From CTSOIL-112 sp964293815 (GTDB lineage Bacteria > Pseudomonadota > Gammaproteobacteria > Burkholderiales > Burkholderiaceae), in the NCBI GenBank assembly GCA_964293815.1, contig CAXYYC010000010.1, positions 1 through 64,000 on the forward strand: a stretch of DNA of 64,000 nt, read 5' to 3'. Position 1 is the stretch's first letter. Each line of letters starts with the position of its first letter. Made by a program: the position numbers and the translations under genes. This document shows, piece by piece, positions 9,901 through 18,193 of the stretch. Below the pieces are notes generated by a model. The model was given only the letters and a program-made list of their open reading frames with translations, did not search any database and had not been told where the DNA came from.

Positions 9901-10958
9901 TCGGGCAAATGCAAATGGGACACGGTGAAACCGGTCAAGCCGGATTTTGGCTTACTGCCCTGTCCCGTTGCGCCCTCGTCACGAATCTCACCACCCGAGC
10001 CAGTCGCCGCACCCGCAAACGGCTCTATCGCCGTCGGGTGATTGTGCGTTTCCACCTTCATCAGCGTGTGCGTCAGCGCCTCATTCGCGCGATACACGCC
10101 CTGCGCATCGGGATAAAAACGCTGCACCACCGCGCCCTGCATCACCGCCGCATTGTCGTCATACGCCACCACGTCGCCTTCGGGGTGTAATTGGTGCGTG
10201 TTGCGAATCATTTTAAACAAGCTCAGCGGCTGTGTTTCGCCATCAATGATGAAGTCGGCATTGAAAATTTTATGACGGCAATGTTCCGAGTTCGCCTGCG
10301 CAAACATCATCAATTCCACGTCGGTCGGATCGCGTTGAACTTTTTGGTACGCATCCGCCAGATAATCCATCTCGTCCTCGGACAAGGCCAAACCCAACTC
10401 GGTATTCGCCTCAAGCAAGGCGGCTTTGCCTTGTTGCAACAAAGGCACGGTTTGCAACGGTTGATTCGGCAACTCCTGAAACAACTCATGCCCGTCATAT
10501 TCGCCCGCAAACCACGATTCGGTCATACGGTCGTGCATATCGGTGGCGATAGCAGCCAAGTCATTATCAGACAAGGATTTTTGACCACCCAACAAGCCTT
10601 TACCCAGCACCAAACCGTACTCAATCCCGCGCTCAATGCGACGAATGTGCGTCAAACCCGCATTGTGCGCAATGTCGGTCGCCTTACTCGCCCACGGCGA
10701 AATCGTCCCAATGCGCGGCACAACCGTCAGCGTCACCTCGTCAAAAGCATTACTCTGATGCGCCTCACCATACGCCAGCAGACCGTTGAGCAGCTCCAAA
10801 TCATGCGCAGACAAAGCCTCGTCCGACCAGACATAATGCACAAAACGCGACTGAATCCCCTGCACATTCGAGTGATGCGGGGTGATTTTATTCAATAGAT
10901 TGGAAACACGAAAATCAGACAAAGCACGCGAGCCGTGCAACAGCGTAATCACAGACAT
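6957..10958 (-). CDS. purL: Phosphoribosylformylglycinamidine synthase (FGAM synthase)
   Basis: The large single-chain PurL, 1333 residues, the usual length in beta- and gammaproteobacteria. It converts FGAR, glutamine and ATP to FGAM in purine synthesis. An N-terminal PurS-like domain is followed by the linker and two AIR-synthase-like halves (KVETHNHPTAIEP, GATGSGGEIRDE, DVGAGGISNA visible) and a C-terminal glutaminase domain with the nucleophile in GVCNGCQM (around residue 1177) and a PHPERVF motif near the end. GAGGAAATCTC precedes the ATG. Transcribed alone, ending at the bidirectional terminator. Confidence 0.98.
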   Translation of the reverse strand: MSVITLLHGSRALSDFRVSNLLNKITPHHSNVQGIQSRFVHYVWSDEALSAHDLELLNGLLAYGEAHQSNAFDEVTLTVVPRIGTISPWASKATDIAHNAGLTHIRRIERGIEYGLVLGKGLLGGQKSLSDNDLAAIATDMHDRMTESWFAGEYDGHELFQELPNQPLQTVPLLQQGKAALLEANTELGLALSEDEMDYLADAYQKVQRDPTDVELMMFAQANSEHCRHKIFNADFIIDGETQPLSLFKMIRNTHQLHPEGDVVAYDDNAAVMQGAVVQRFYPDAQGVYRANEALTHTLMKVETHNHPTAIEPFAGAATGSGGEIRDEGATGQGSKPKSGLTGFTVSHLHLPDAPRPWEQKYGKPEHTASPLQIMLAGPIGGAAFNNEFGRPNLTGYFRTFEQVVGDEVYGYHKPIMIAGGMGNIDAAHVGKRDLPEGALLIQLGGPGMKIGLGGGAASSMNAGANSAKLDFDSVQRGNPEIQRRAQEVIDRCWQMGADNPILSIHDVGAGGISNAFPEIVDGAKKGAIFDLAKVQLEESGLSPREIWSNEAQERYVLAILPEHLALFAQMCERERCPFAVIGTATAERQLQVLDTREGVSNPQDPVQMPMEVLLGKPPKMTRDVARVAQDSTPVDVVGLDLTETALNVLRHPTVANKNFLITIGDRTVGGLTARDQLVGPYQIPVADCAVSLRDYVGTLGEAMAMGERTPLAVLDAPASGRMAIAEAITNIAAAPIENISQIKLSANWMAACGVAGEDAKLYDTVKAVGMELCPELGISIPVGKDSLSMKTTWQDNGASKTVKSPVSLIVTAFAPVSDVNATLTPELQKTAETSRLLLIDMAQGKQRMAQSILAQVSGQVGSVDDVPDLDDAVVLKNAFAALQELRAKGLALAYHDKSDGGLFAAAAEMAFAAQTSVALNVDLLTVDPNSADAGDYKINGVQIAVQRQEALLKALFNEELGMVIQIRKDDTGAVMDVLRAHHLGADSHIVGQVIAAEQAQAEFSVWQDGEAKFKQPLSVLHAAWCETSFQIAKLRDNPACVEQEYARAPEALTPKLTFTPDASVSAPYLSLGAKPKVAILREQGVNGHVEMAAAFTAAGFDAVDVHMSDLLAGRVHLQDMKGLAACGGFSYGDVLGAGEGWAKTILYHDNLRDQFAEYFARSDTFSLGVCNGCQMMSNLKSLIPGAAHWPKFVRNTSEQYEARLVQVEITESPSILLQGMSGSVLPVVISHGEGRASYADAADLAAVQAQNKVALRYVNAAHQATETYPQNPNGTPLGLNGFTTTDGRVLIMMPHPERVFRNELFSWKPADWAQLSTSPWMQLFQNARKWVG

Positions 10959-11076
10959 GAGATTTCCTCAGAAATGCGGGTAAAAGGACAATTTGAACAG
11001 CCGTTATTATACGTTTTGTGGCCGTTTACCGCCTTGATTTTTAAAACCAACTTGATCAATTCTTATTTATCGCACA

Positions 11077-11307
11077 CTACCGCGAAAACCAAAGCCCAAT
11101 TATTACTTGGATGATGAGTAAAAGCGGTAACAGCCCATATAAATACGCAATCGAGAAAAAGAACAATAAGTAGTTATTGGACTCACTAAATCGCTCTGTT
11201 CCCAATACCCACCAAATTAACGGCGGAATACCTAATAAGCCCGCAGTCATAATCGGCCAGAAAATCTGTCGAATTCTATGCCATTTCGGCTCGCACTCCG
11301 TTCTCAA
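11077..11307 (-). CDS. Small membrane protein translationally coupled to polA
   Basis: A 76-codon reading frame with two hydrophobic segments (about residues 14-32 and 43-70). I place its start at a TTG whose last bases overlap the polA stop as TTGA, with GGAAG seven bases upstream; the frame also has an ATG deeper inside polA (11385), but that N-terminus is just polA in another frame. Coupled translation from the polA message would explain the weak start. No known family recognised. It may be real or fortuitous; two clean membrane helices and the exact stop/start overlap favour a real gene. Confidence 0.45.
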   Translation of the reverse strand: MRTECEPKWHRIRQIFWPIMTAGLLGIPPLIWWVLGTERFSESNNYLLFFFSIAYLYGLLPLLLIIQVIIGLWFSR

Positions 11308-14210
11308 TGCGCCGCTTCCCAATTCGCACCCACACCCACTTCTGCGACCAGTGGCACAGAGAGTTCTGCAACCTGCGCCATACACTCTGGAATCAAGTGT
11401 TTGAGTAAATCCGTTTCCGCAGTCGGTACTTCGAGCACGAGTTCGTCATGCACCTGCATGATGAGTTTCGCGCCGAGTTGGCGTTCATCCAGTTCGCGCT
11501 GTACGCGTATCATGGCCAGTTTGATGAGGTCAGCGGAGGTGCCTTGCATCGGTGCATTGATCGCGGCGCGTTCGGCGCCTTGGCGTTTGCCTTGATTGCG
11601 GTTGTGAATATCGGGCAGGTAGAGACGGCGACCAAAATGTGTTTGCACATAGCCGTGTTCGCGCGCGAATTGTTTGGTCGTTTCCATAAATTGCAGCACC
11701 GATGGGTATTGCACGAAGTATTGATCCATATATTGCTGCGCGGCGGTACGCGAAATGCCGAGGTTGTTGGCCAAGCCAAATGCGCTCATGCCGTAAATCA
11801 GGCCGAAGTTGATGACTTTGGCCATGCGCCGTTGATCGAACGAGACTTCTTTTAAATCTACGCCGAATATCTGTGCGGCAGTACGCGCGTGGACGTCTTC
11901 ACTTTTTTGAAATGCGTCAAGCAATCCGGGGTCTTGCGAGAGGTGCGCGAGAATGCGCAGTTCGATCTGCGAGTAGTCGGCGGACATCATGACGCTGCCC
12001 TGCGGCGGGATGAAGGCGGTGCGAATCTTGCGCCCGAGTTCGGTTCGCACGGGGATGTTTTGTAAATTCGGTTCGTTCGACGACAGGCGACCGGTGACAG
12101 CAACGGCTTGCGCGTAGTTGGTATGCACGCGGCCAGTGCTCGGTTCGATCATGCTCGGCAGTGTGTCGGTATAGGTGGATTTGAGTTTGGACAGGCTGCG
12201 GTATTCGAGCATGGCTTTGGGCAGCGGGTAGTCTTCGGCAAGTTTTTGCAATACTTCTTCGTCGGTACTCGGCGCGCCTTTGCTGGTTTTTTTGACCACG
12301 GGCATACCGAGTTTTTCAAAGAATATTTCGCCGATTTGTTTCGGACTGTTCAAATTAAACGGTTGTCCGGCCAGCTCGTGTGCGGTTTTTTCCAGCGTCA
12401 ATAGCGCTTGTCCCAAATGGTGCGATTGCGCGTGTAATTCGTGTACGTCGAGCAAAACACCGTTGCGTTCCATACGATACAGCACTTCGGCGGTGGGCAA
12501 TTCGATGTGTTCGTAGACGTATTTCAGCCCCGCATCGGCGGAAATTTTCGGGTACAAAATGGCGTGCAGCGCCATGCACAGCGCCGCATCCTCAACCGCG
12601 TAAGTGGCTGCGCGAACGATATCAACTTGCGCGAAGGGAATCTGGCTCGCGCCTTTGCCACACAAATCTTCATAGGACAAGCTGGAAACATGCATATAGC
12701 GCGCGGCAATCGCATCAAGTCGATGCGGCGCCGTTGAGTCAATCACATAGGATTGCAGCAAAGTATCGTGCACCACGCCGCGTAAAGTCACGCCATGATT
12801 GGCGAAAATATGGCGATCGTATTTCAAGTGTTGGCCAATTTTATGCTGCGCAGCGTCTTCCAGCCACGGTTTGAGCGCCGCTAAAACGGTGTCTAAATCC
12901 AACTGCAACACAGACTGAGACTGTATGCCATCGTGCGCAACCGGCACATACCAGCCTGCGTCTCCTGCCACAGCAAAGGACAAGCCGACCAAGCGGGCTT
13001 TGAATGTGTTGAGCGATGTGGTTTCGGTATCGAGCGCAACCAGCGGCGCTTGAGTGATCTGCGTCAGCAGTTCATCCAGCAATTCAGGCGTGTTGACAAT
13101 CGTGACTTTCGCCTGAAATGGTGTCAATTCGTGTGGCTGCGTGTTGTCCGAGCCACCAAAGCCCGCCGGTAAGCTCGCGGCTGCTGATGGTATTGATAAG
13201 GTTGATGAGTTCGATGTTGTGACTGCTGCTTGGTTCGGTTCAGGCGCAGCAAACAAATCATCGGTATGCGACGTCGCATTGGCTTTTTTTGCCGCAGTCG
13301 GCTCGATTGGCGCGCTGTCGTTGCTTTCGCCCAACTCTTTCAACCATGTTTTGAAACCCGCTCGGGTATAAATACTGTGTAATGCGCCGTGATCTGCGCC
13401 GTTGTAACGCACATTTTTCCAATCAGGCAACGACGGCGTGAGGTCTAAATCACGAACCACCGTGACCAGCCGTTTTGCCTGCGGAATCCAGTCCAGCGCG
13501 GCGCGCAGATTCTCCCCGACTTTACCTTTGACCGTGTCCGCCTGCGCAATGATGTTGTCCAATGTGCCGTATTCAGTCAGCCATTTCACCGCGGTTTTTG
13601 GCCCGACCTTGTCCACGCCGGGGACATTATCCACCGAGTCGCCCACCAAAGTCAGATAGTCAATCATGCGTTCGGGCGGCACGCCGAATTTGGCCGTCAC
13701 GCCCGCTTCGTCCAGCGCATCACCGCTCATGGTGTTGAACCACAGCACCTCCGAATTGACCAATTGCGTTAAATCCTTGTCCCCTGTCGCCATCACGGTG
13801 CGCCAACCCGCTTGTTGCGCCCGTTCCGCCAACGTGCCAATCACATCGTCCGCCTCCACGCCATCCTGTATCACCACCGGCCAGCCAAGCGCACGGACGG
13901 CTTGCTCAATCGGCTCAATTTGCGCCACCAAGTCATCCGGCATTTTCGCGCGATTCGCCTTGTATTCAGGGTACCAATCATCGCGGAAGGTTTTGCCTTT
14001 CGCGTCAAACACGCACACCGCATGCTCGGTCGGGACGATATTGCGCAGGCGTTTCAGCATGGCAATCATGCCGTATAGCGCGCCGGTCGGCTCACCGGTC
14101 GGACTGCGCAAATCGGGCAAGCCGTGATAAGCGCGGTATAAAAAACTGGATCCGTCCACCACCAAAAGGGTTTGTTGCGGATGATCTAAAAATTTGCTCA
14201 GTGTACTCAT
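11304..14210 (-). CDS. polA: DNA polymerase I
   Basis: DNA polymerase I, 968 residues from the ATG at 14210; the frame also opens at a TTG two codons upstream. Domains: 5'-3' exonuclease (~1-290), a variable Ser/Ala-rich linker (~300-350), a 3'-5' proofreading domain that looks active (DTETTSL, the LKYD region and a YAVEDA motif), then the polymerase domain with DYSQIELR, the RRMAKVINFGLIYG O-helix and QVHDELVLEV. It fills gaps after repair and removes Okazaki primers. The stop overlaps the start of a possible small membrane protein. Confidence 0.98.
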   Translation of the reverse strand: MSTLSKFLDHPQQTLLVVDGSSFLYRAYHGLPDLRSPTGEPTGALYGMIAMLKRLRNIVPTEHAVCVFDAKGKTFRDDWYPEYKANRAKMPDDLVAQIEPIEQAVRALGWPVVIQDGVEADDVIGTLAERAQQAGWRTVMATGDKDLTQLVNSEVLWFNTMSGDALDEAGVTAKFGVPPERMIDYLTLVGDSVDNVPGVDKVGPKTAVKWLTEYGTLDNIIAQADTVKGKVGENLRAALDWIPQAKRLVTVVRDLDLTPSLPDWKNVRYNGADHGALHSIYTRAGFKTWLKELGESNDSAPIEPTAAKKANATSHTDDLFAAPEPNQAAVTTSNSSTLSIPSAAASLPAGFGGSDNTQPHELTPFQAKVTIVNTPELLDELLTQITQAPLVALDTETTSLNTFKARLVGLSFAVAGDAGWYVPVAHDGIQSQSVLQLDLDTVLAALKPWLEDAAQHKIGQHLKYDRHIFANHGVTLRGVVHDTLLQSYVIDSTAPHRLDAIAARYMHVSSLSYEDLCGKGASQIPFAQVDIVRAATYAVEDAALCMALHAILYPKISADAGLKYVYEHIELPTAEVLYRMERNGVLLDVHELHAQSHHLGQALLTLEKTAHELAGQPFNLNSPKQIGEIFFEKLGMPVVKKTSKGAPSTDEEVLQKLAEDYPLPKAMLEYRSLSKLKSTYTDTLPSMIEPSTGRVHTNYAQAVAVTGRLSSNEPNLQNIPVRTELGRKIRTAFIPPQGSVMMSADYSQIELRILAHLSQDPGLLDAFQKSEDVHARTAAQIFGVDLKEVSFDQRRMAKVINFGLIYGMSAFGLANNLGISRTAAQQYMDQYFVQYPSVLQFMETTKQFAREHGYVQTHFGRRLYLPDIHNRNQGKRQGAERAAINAPMQGTSADLIKLAMIRVQRELDERQLGAKLIMQVHDELVLEVPTAETDLLKHLIPECMAQVAELSVPLVAEVGVGANWEAAH

Positions 14211-14267
14211 AATCAAGGCACTCGTTTCAGGCGATCAAAAGGATACCCGAATCATACCGTAATCGCG

Positions 14268-14295
14268 TTAGACAGAATATGCTTTGCGCTATAAT
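14268..14295 (+). promoter_or_regulatory. Sigma-70-like promoter for the epimerase gene
   Basis: TTAGAC (14268-14273), a 16-base spacer and a perfect TATAAT (14290-14295), 26 bases before the start codon at 14322. Confidence 0.6.
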
Positions 14296-14321
14296 CGGCG
14301 CATCTGTACACGGAGATCGCC

Positions 14322-15254
14322 ATGCACGCACCAACCACCGCCGAATTGAACCAAGCCTTTGCCATTGAGCAAAGCCACACGCAATTGCGTATCGAAAACG
14401 ATATCGGCGAGTTTCCCATCATTCACCTGCGTAATGCCCATGCCGAAGCACGCATCAGCTTATACGGCGCACAAATTTTGCATTACAAGCCACACGACGC
14501 CGCGCACGACGTGCTGTTTCTCAGTGACAAAGCCATTTACCAATCGGGTAAAGCCATTCGCGGCGGTGCACCACTGTGCTGGCCGTGGTTTGGCGCCGAT
14601 CCAGAGAATCAAGGTCGCCCCGCACACGGATTCGCACGCAACCGCCTGTGGCAACTGAATACAACAGAATCACTGAATGATGGCGCAACGCGCGTGGTGC
14701 TCCGATTAAACGATAGCCCCGACACACTGGCGCTCTGGCCGTACCATTTTCAACTCGAATTAGAGATTGTCGTCGGTAAAACACTCAAACTCAGCCTCAG
14801 CACCCATAATCTGAGTGACCAGCCGATGACCATTTCCCAAGCGATTCACACCTATTTCGCCGTGGCTGATATCGCGCAAACTGAAGTATATGGCTTAGAA
14901 CAATTGCACTATGTGGATAAATCCAAAGCTGGACAAAATGCCCTGCGCACGCAAGACGGAAGTATCAAAGTGAAGCAAGAAGTTGACCGCATTTACCTCA
15001 ATAGCCCGCGCGCGATCCAGATTCATGATCAGGCATGGCAACGATGCATTCGGATTAACAGCAGCGGTAGCCAATCGACCGTGGTGTGGAATCCGTGGAT
15101 AGAGATTACAGCGAATATGATCGATTTGAATAACGACGATTACCAACGCTTTATTTGCGTTGAAACTGCTAATGTCACCAATGATACAGCCATCATTGCG
15201 CCCAATGCCAGCCATAGACTGACAACTGAATATACCGTTGAGGCACTGTCGTAG
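14322..15254 (+). CDS. Putative D-hexose-6-phosphate mutarotase (aldose 1-epimerase family)
   Basis: A 310-residue YeaD-type protein of the galactose mutarotase superfamily, expected to interconvert alpha and beta anomers of glucose-6-phosphate in the cytosol. Recognisable are IRGGAPLCWPWFG (near residue 85), AHGFAR (around 107) with the family His, and an IHTYFAV stretch with another conserved His. GGAGATCGCC precedes the ATG and a good promoter lies just upstream, divergent from polA. No neighbours in the same pathway are present. Confidence 0.88.
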   Translation: MHAPTTAELNQAFAIEQSHTQLRIENDIGEFPIIHLRNAHAEARISLYGAQILHYKPHDAAHDVLFLSDKAIYQSGKAIRGGAPLCWPWFGADPENQGRPAHGFARNRLWQLNTTESLNDGATRVVLRLNDSPDTLALWPYHFQLELEIVVGKTLKLSLSTHNLSDQPMTISQAIHTYFAVADIAQTEVYGLEQLHYVDKSKAGQNALRTQDGSIKVKQEVDRIYLNSPRAIQIHDQAWQRCIRINSSGSQSTVVWNPWIEITANMIDLNNDDYQRFICVETANVTNDTAIIAPNASHRLTTEYTVEALS

Positions 15255-15318
15255 AACAACCAACTTAATCCATGATCAAGTGAATTCATTGCGGAACTAT
15301 TAGCACATTGCGGAAAAA

Positions 15319-15347
15319 TAAAAAACGGCTCACATCACTGTGAGCCG
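15319..15347 (-). terminator. Rho-independent terminator of tRNA-Phe
   Basis: Perfect 9-bp stem (15326-15334 with 15339-15347), four-base loop, followed on the - strand by a T run. Confidence 0.88.
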
Positions 15348-15356
15348 CTTCAAATC

Positions 15357-15432
<76 letters not shown>

Positions 15433-15495
15433 ATCTCTCTCGTTTTCTTGCGAAAAATCAAGAATTGAGATTATACAAGGCGTTTTATTTTTGGT

Positions 15496-15533
15496 CAATC
15501 ATTCCGTGAAAATATTTTTACACGGAATGATTG
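15496..15533. repeat. 13-bp inverted repeat after leuA
   Basis: CAATCATTCCGTG (15496-15508) and its exact complement (15521-15533) flank a 12-base AT loop, just beyond the leuA stop. No T run follows on either strand, so it may be an mRNA 3'-end stabiliser or weak terminator. Confidence 0.6.
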
Positions 15534-15542
15534 TCACCTTGT

Positions 15543-17252
15543 TTATGCCAACGCGCCATTGCGGTTCATCGCCGCAACAAAGGCGAGGAAAGAGGCCGTC
15601 ACGATGTTCGAATGTAAGCCCACGCCGTACGTTGGCGCTTGATCTGGATGCGCGACTTGCACATAGCAGACTGCCTCTTGCGAAGTATTGCCGACCTCTG
15701 GGTGAATGTCGTGTTGCGAGTATTGCGTCACCGAGAATTTCGTACCCAAAGTTTGATTCAATGCAGACGCGAATGCTGACAATGGACCATTGCCTTGACC
15801 CTTGATGACTTTTTCCTCACCGTTAATGACCATCGTTGCTGAGATGGTTTCCACACCATCTTGGTGCTCAATGCTGTGTTTGACGTAGCGTACCTTGTCG
15901 GACGGTTCAACGAAGGTTTTGGTGAACACGCCGTAGATTTGTTCGCTGGTCAGTTCTTTACCGGTTTCATCGGCCAAGACTTGCACCGCGCGCGCCACTT
16001 CGACTTGCAGCAAACGTGGCAGCTCAAAGCCGTAATCGCGTTCGAGCAAATAGGCCATGCCGCCCTTGCCTGACTGCGCATTCACACGAATCACCGCGTC
16101 ATAGCCACGACCCAAATCGGCGGGGTCAATCGGCAGATACGGCACTTCCCACATCACAGGTTCGCCACCTGCGGCATTTTGGCGCTCTTTCTGACGGGTC
16201 AAGCCTTTTTTGATCGCGTCTTGATGTGAGCCTGAGAATGCGGTGAATACGAGCTCGCCCGCCCACGGATGACGCGGGCTGACCGGCAGTTGCGTGCATT
16301 CTTCGACCACTTGCACCACTTCCATGATATTGGAGAAATCGACACCTGGATGAATGCCTTGTGACCACAGATTAACCGCGAGGTTGGCCAAACAAACATT
16401 ACCGGTGCGTTCGCCGTTACCAAACAAACAGCCTTCGACACGATCTGCACCGGCGAGCATACCAAGCTCGGCGCACGCCGTACCTGTGCCACGATCATTG
16501 TGGGGGTGCAGGCTAATCAGTACACTGTCGCGGTTCGGTAAATGTTTGTGGAAATATTCGACTTGGTCAGCGTAGACGTTGGGTGTAGAAACCTCAATCG
16601 TCGCGGGCAAATTGAAAATCATTTTGTTTTGTGGCGTCGCGCCCCAGCGCTCCATCACTGCCGCGCAAATTTCCACCGCGAAATCCGCCTCGGTCATGCT
16701 AAACGTTTCCGGCGAATATTCGAGTTTCCATTCGGTTTGCGGATATTGTTTGACCGCCGCTTTGATGTCGTCAACTGCTTTGAGCGCGAGATCAATGGTT
16801 TCTTGGCGATTTTTACCAAACACCACTTCGCGGAACAATGGACTGGTCGCGTTGTACACGTGGACAATCGCGGTTTTTGCACCCGCCATCGCTTCAACCG
16901 TACGGTTAATGAGGTCGGTACGTCCTTGCGTCAGTGCCTGAATCGTCACGCCATCGGGAATGCGATTTTCTTCGATCAGACGACGCACGAAGTCAAATTC
17001 AATCTGCGACGCAGAAGGGAAACCAATTTCGATTTCTTTGTAACCCAGACGTACCAGCAAATCCCACAAGCGCAGTTTTTTCTCAATATCCATCGGATCG
17101 ATCAACGCTTGATTACCGTCGCGCAGATCGGTGGACAACCAGATGGGCGGCTGGGTCAATGTGTTGTTCGGCCATTGACGGTTTTCCAGTTTAATTTGCG
17201 GATATGGGCGGTACTTCTTTGCCGGGTCTAAAGTTCGAAATGTGTCGTTCAT
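15543..17252 (-). CDS. leuA: 2-isopropylmalate synthase (long form)
   Basis: LeuA of the longer class, 569 residues. It condenses acetyl-CoA with 2-oxoisovalerate in the first committed step of leucine synthesis. The catalytic TIM barrel (about 30-330) shows STDLRDGNQAL with metal-binding Asp and the SLHPHNDRGT motif with the paired His ligands; the C-terminal ~140 residues form the LeuA regulatory domain that binds leucine. ACAGGTGCAAA precedes the ATG. It is a single gene here, without leuBCD, and is preceded by a leader peptide and terminator indicating control by leucyl-tRNA attenuation as well as feedback inhibition. Confidence 0.96.
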   Translation of the reverse strand: MNDTFRTLDPAKKYRPYPQIKLENRQWPNNTLTQPPIWLSTDLRDGNQALIDPMDIEKKLRLWDLLVRLGYKEIEIGFPSASQIEFDFVRRLIEENRIPDGVTIQALTQGRTDLINRTVEAMAGAKTAIVHVYNATSPLFREVVFGKNRQETIDLALKAVDDIKAAVKQYPQTEWKLEYSPETFSMTEADFAVEICAAVMERWGATPQNKMIFNLPATIEVSTPNVYADQVEYFHKHLPNRDSVLISLHPHNDRGTGTACAELGMLAGADRVEGCLFGNGERTGNVCLANLAVNLWSQGIHPGVDFSNIMEVVQVVEECTQLPVSPRHPWAGELVFTAFSGSHQDAIKKGLTRQKERQNAAGGEPVMWEVPYLPIDPADLGRGYDAVIRVNAQSGKGGMAYLLERDYGFELPRLLQVEVARAVQVLADETGKELTSEQIYGVFTKTFVEPSDKVRYVKHSIEHQDGVETISATMVINGEEKVIKGQGNGPLSAFASALNQTLGTKFSVTQYSQHDIHPEVGNTSQEAVCYVQVAHPDQAPTYGVGLHSNIVTASFLAFVAAMNRNGALA

Positions 17253-17296
17253 TTTGCACCTGTCTCTTGATTAAAAAATTTTGCAAACACCATAAC

Positions 17297-17336
17297 AAAA
17301 AACCTCGGCACAGCGTTTGCTGAAAATTTGCCGAGG
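17297..17336 (-). terminator. leuA attenuator terminator
   Basis: CCTCGGCA (17303-17310 on +) pairs with its complement at 17329-17336, with an inner CAGC/GCTG pair in the loop, and is followed on the - strand by six T. It lies between the leucine-rich leader peptide and leuA, in the position of an attenuator. Confidence 0.85.
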
Positions 17337-17385
17337 TTTGATTAACTTTGGATACTGAATGTTTCTGAGTGGTTTCCCTGTATCC

Positions 17386-17475
17386 TCAATTCGTACGCGC
17401 AAACAACGGCTGGCATCTTAGCAACAAAGAAGCCAGCAATCGCAACGAGAAGAGAGGGATAAAAAATTCAGTCAT
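17386..17475 (-). CDS. leuA leader peptide (29 codons, 8 Leu)
   Basis: A short frame, MTEFFIPLFSLRLLASLLL followed by ten more residues ending at TGA. Eight of 29 residues are Leu, clustered at 8, 11, 13, 14, 17-19 and 24. The Leu codons are enclosed in a hairpin (GCTGGC at 17432-17437 with GCCAGC at 17409-17414). The arrangement promoter, Leu-rich peptide, terminator, leuA is the signature of ribosome-mediated attenuation: charged tRNA-Leu shortage stalls the ribosome and prevents the terminator from forming. The ATG lies only seven bases after the -10 box, so the transcript is probably leaderless. Too short for ordinary gene finders. Confidence 0.8.
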   Translation of the reverse strand: MTEFFIPLFSLRLLASLLLRCQPLFARTN

Positions 17476-17482
17476 GCGCAAG

Positions 17483-17511
17483 ACTATAACGTAAAAAAAT
17501 TTATTCGTCAA
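17483..17511 (-). promoter_or_regulatory. Sigma-70 promoter of the leu leader/leuA
   Basis: TTGACG (17506-17511 on +, reading on -), exactly 17 bases, then TATAGT (17483-17488). Both boxes are five of six to consensus. Predicted transcription start falls at or next to the A of the leader peptide ATG at 17475. Confidence 0.82.
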
Positions 17512-17559
17512 ATAGGAAATAAAATCAATGAAATCAGCTGATTGGTAAACGCCACACGA

Positions 17560-18126
17560 CTACACATGCTCACGCAAAGTTGGATAAGCCGCTTTCAGAT
17601 ACACCACCATGGAAATCACCGTTAACGCGGCGGCGATGTAAATCAGCCATGTGCCAACCACGCGCGTATTGATGCCAAGCAAGACACCGTTATACAGCAA
17701 CATCGGCAACGCCACCATCTGCACCGCCGTTTTCCATTTGCCCAATTGATTGACCGCTACCGCCGTACGCGCGCCGATGCTCGCCATCCATTCACGCAAA
17801 GCGGAAATCGTAATTTCACGCCCAATGATAATCAGGGCAATCAAACCATGCACGCGCTGATCGTGTACCAGCACAATCAAACACGCCGCGACCAATAATT
17901 TGTCCGCAACCGGATCAAGAAACGCGCCAAAGGCACTGGTTTGATCCCATTTGCGTGCCAAATAGCCATCTAACCAATCGGTCACGGCTGCCCCCACAAA
18001 CAATATCGTGGCCAGCACATCGCGCATCATGGCGTAATTACTAAATGGCGCATAGTAAATCGCCACCAACAATGGAATAGCAATCACTCGCGCCCAAGTA
18101 AGCAAAATGGGGAAATTCATCGGCAT
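17560..18126 (-). CDS. pgsA: CDP-diacylglycerol-glycerol-3-phosphate 3-phosphatidyltransferase
   Basis: PgsA, 188 residues, an integral membrane enzyme making phosphatidylglycerophosphate from CDP-diacylglycerol and glycerol-3-phosphate. The CDP-alcohol phosphotransferase signature D-x2-D-G-x2-A-R-x8-G-x3-D-x3-D is visible from DWLDGYLARKWDQ through FGAFLDPVADK. About five membrane segments. Two in-frame starts (18126, 18120) both lack a clear ribosome site; MNFPILLTW at 18120 resembles family starts better. It follows uvrC in the same direction, a pairing common in proteobacteria. Confidence 0.94.
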   Translation of the reverse strand: MPMNFPILLTWARVIAIPLLVAIYYAPFSNYAMMRDVLATILFVGAAVTDWLDGYLARKWDQTSAFGAFLDPVADKLLVAACLIVLVHDQRVHGLIALIIIGREITISALREWMASIGARTAVAVNQLGKWKTAVQMVALPMLLYNGVLLGINTRVVGTWLIYIAAALTVISMVVYLKAAYPTLREHV

Positions 18127-18167
18127 AAACGCTTAACTTTCTGGTTAAATATAAAATGGATAAATAA

Positions 18168-18190
18168 TTAAGGAAACACGGAATAATTGA
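18168..18190. repeat. Single copy of the GGAAACACGGAA terminal motif
   Basis: TTAAGGAAACACGGAATAA between uvrC and pgsA matches the end of the element at 1-283 including the flanking TTAA. Only one copy is visible here; it could be a remnant end. Confidence 0.6.
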
Positions 18191-18193
18191 ATT

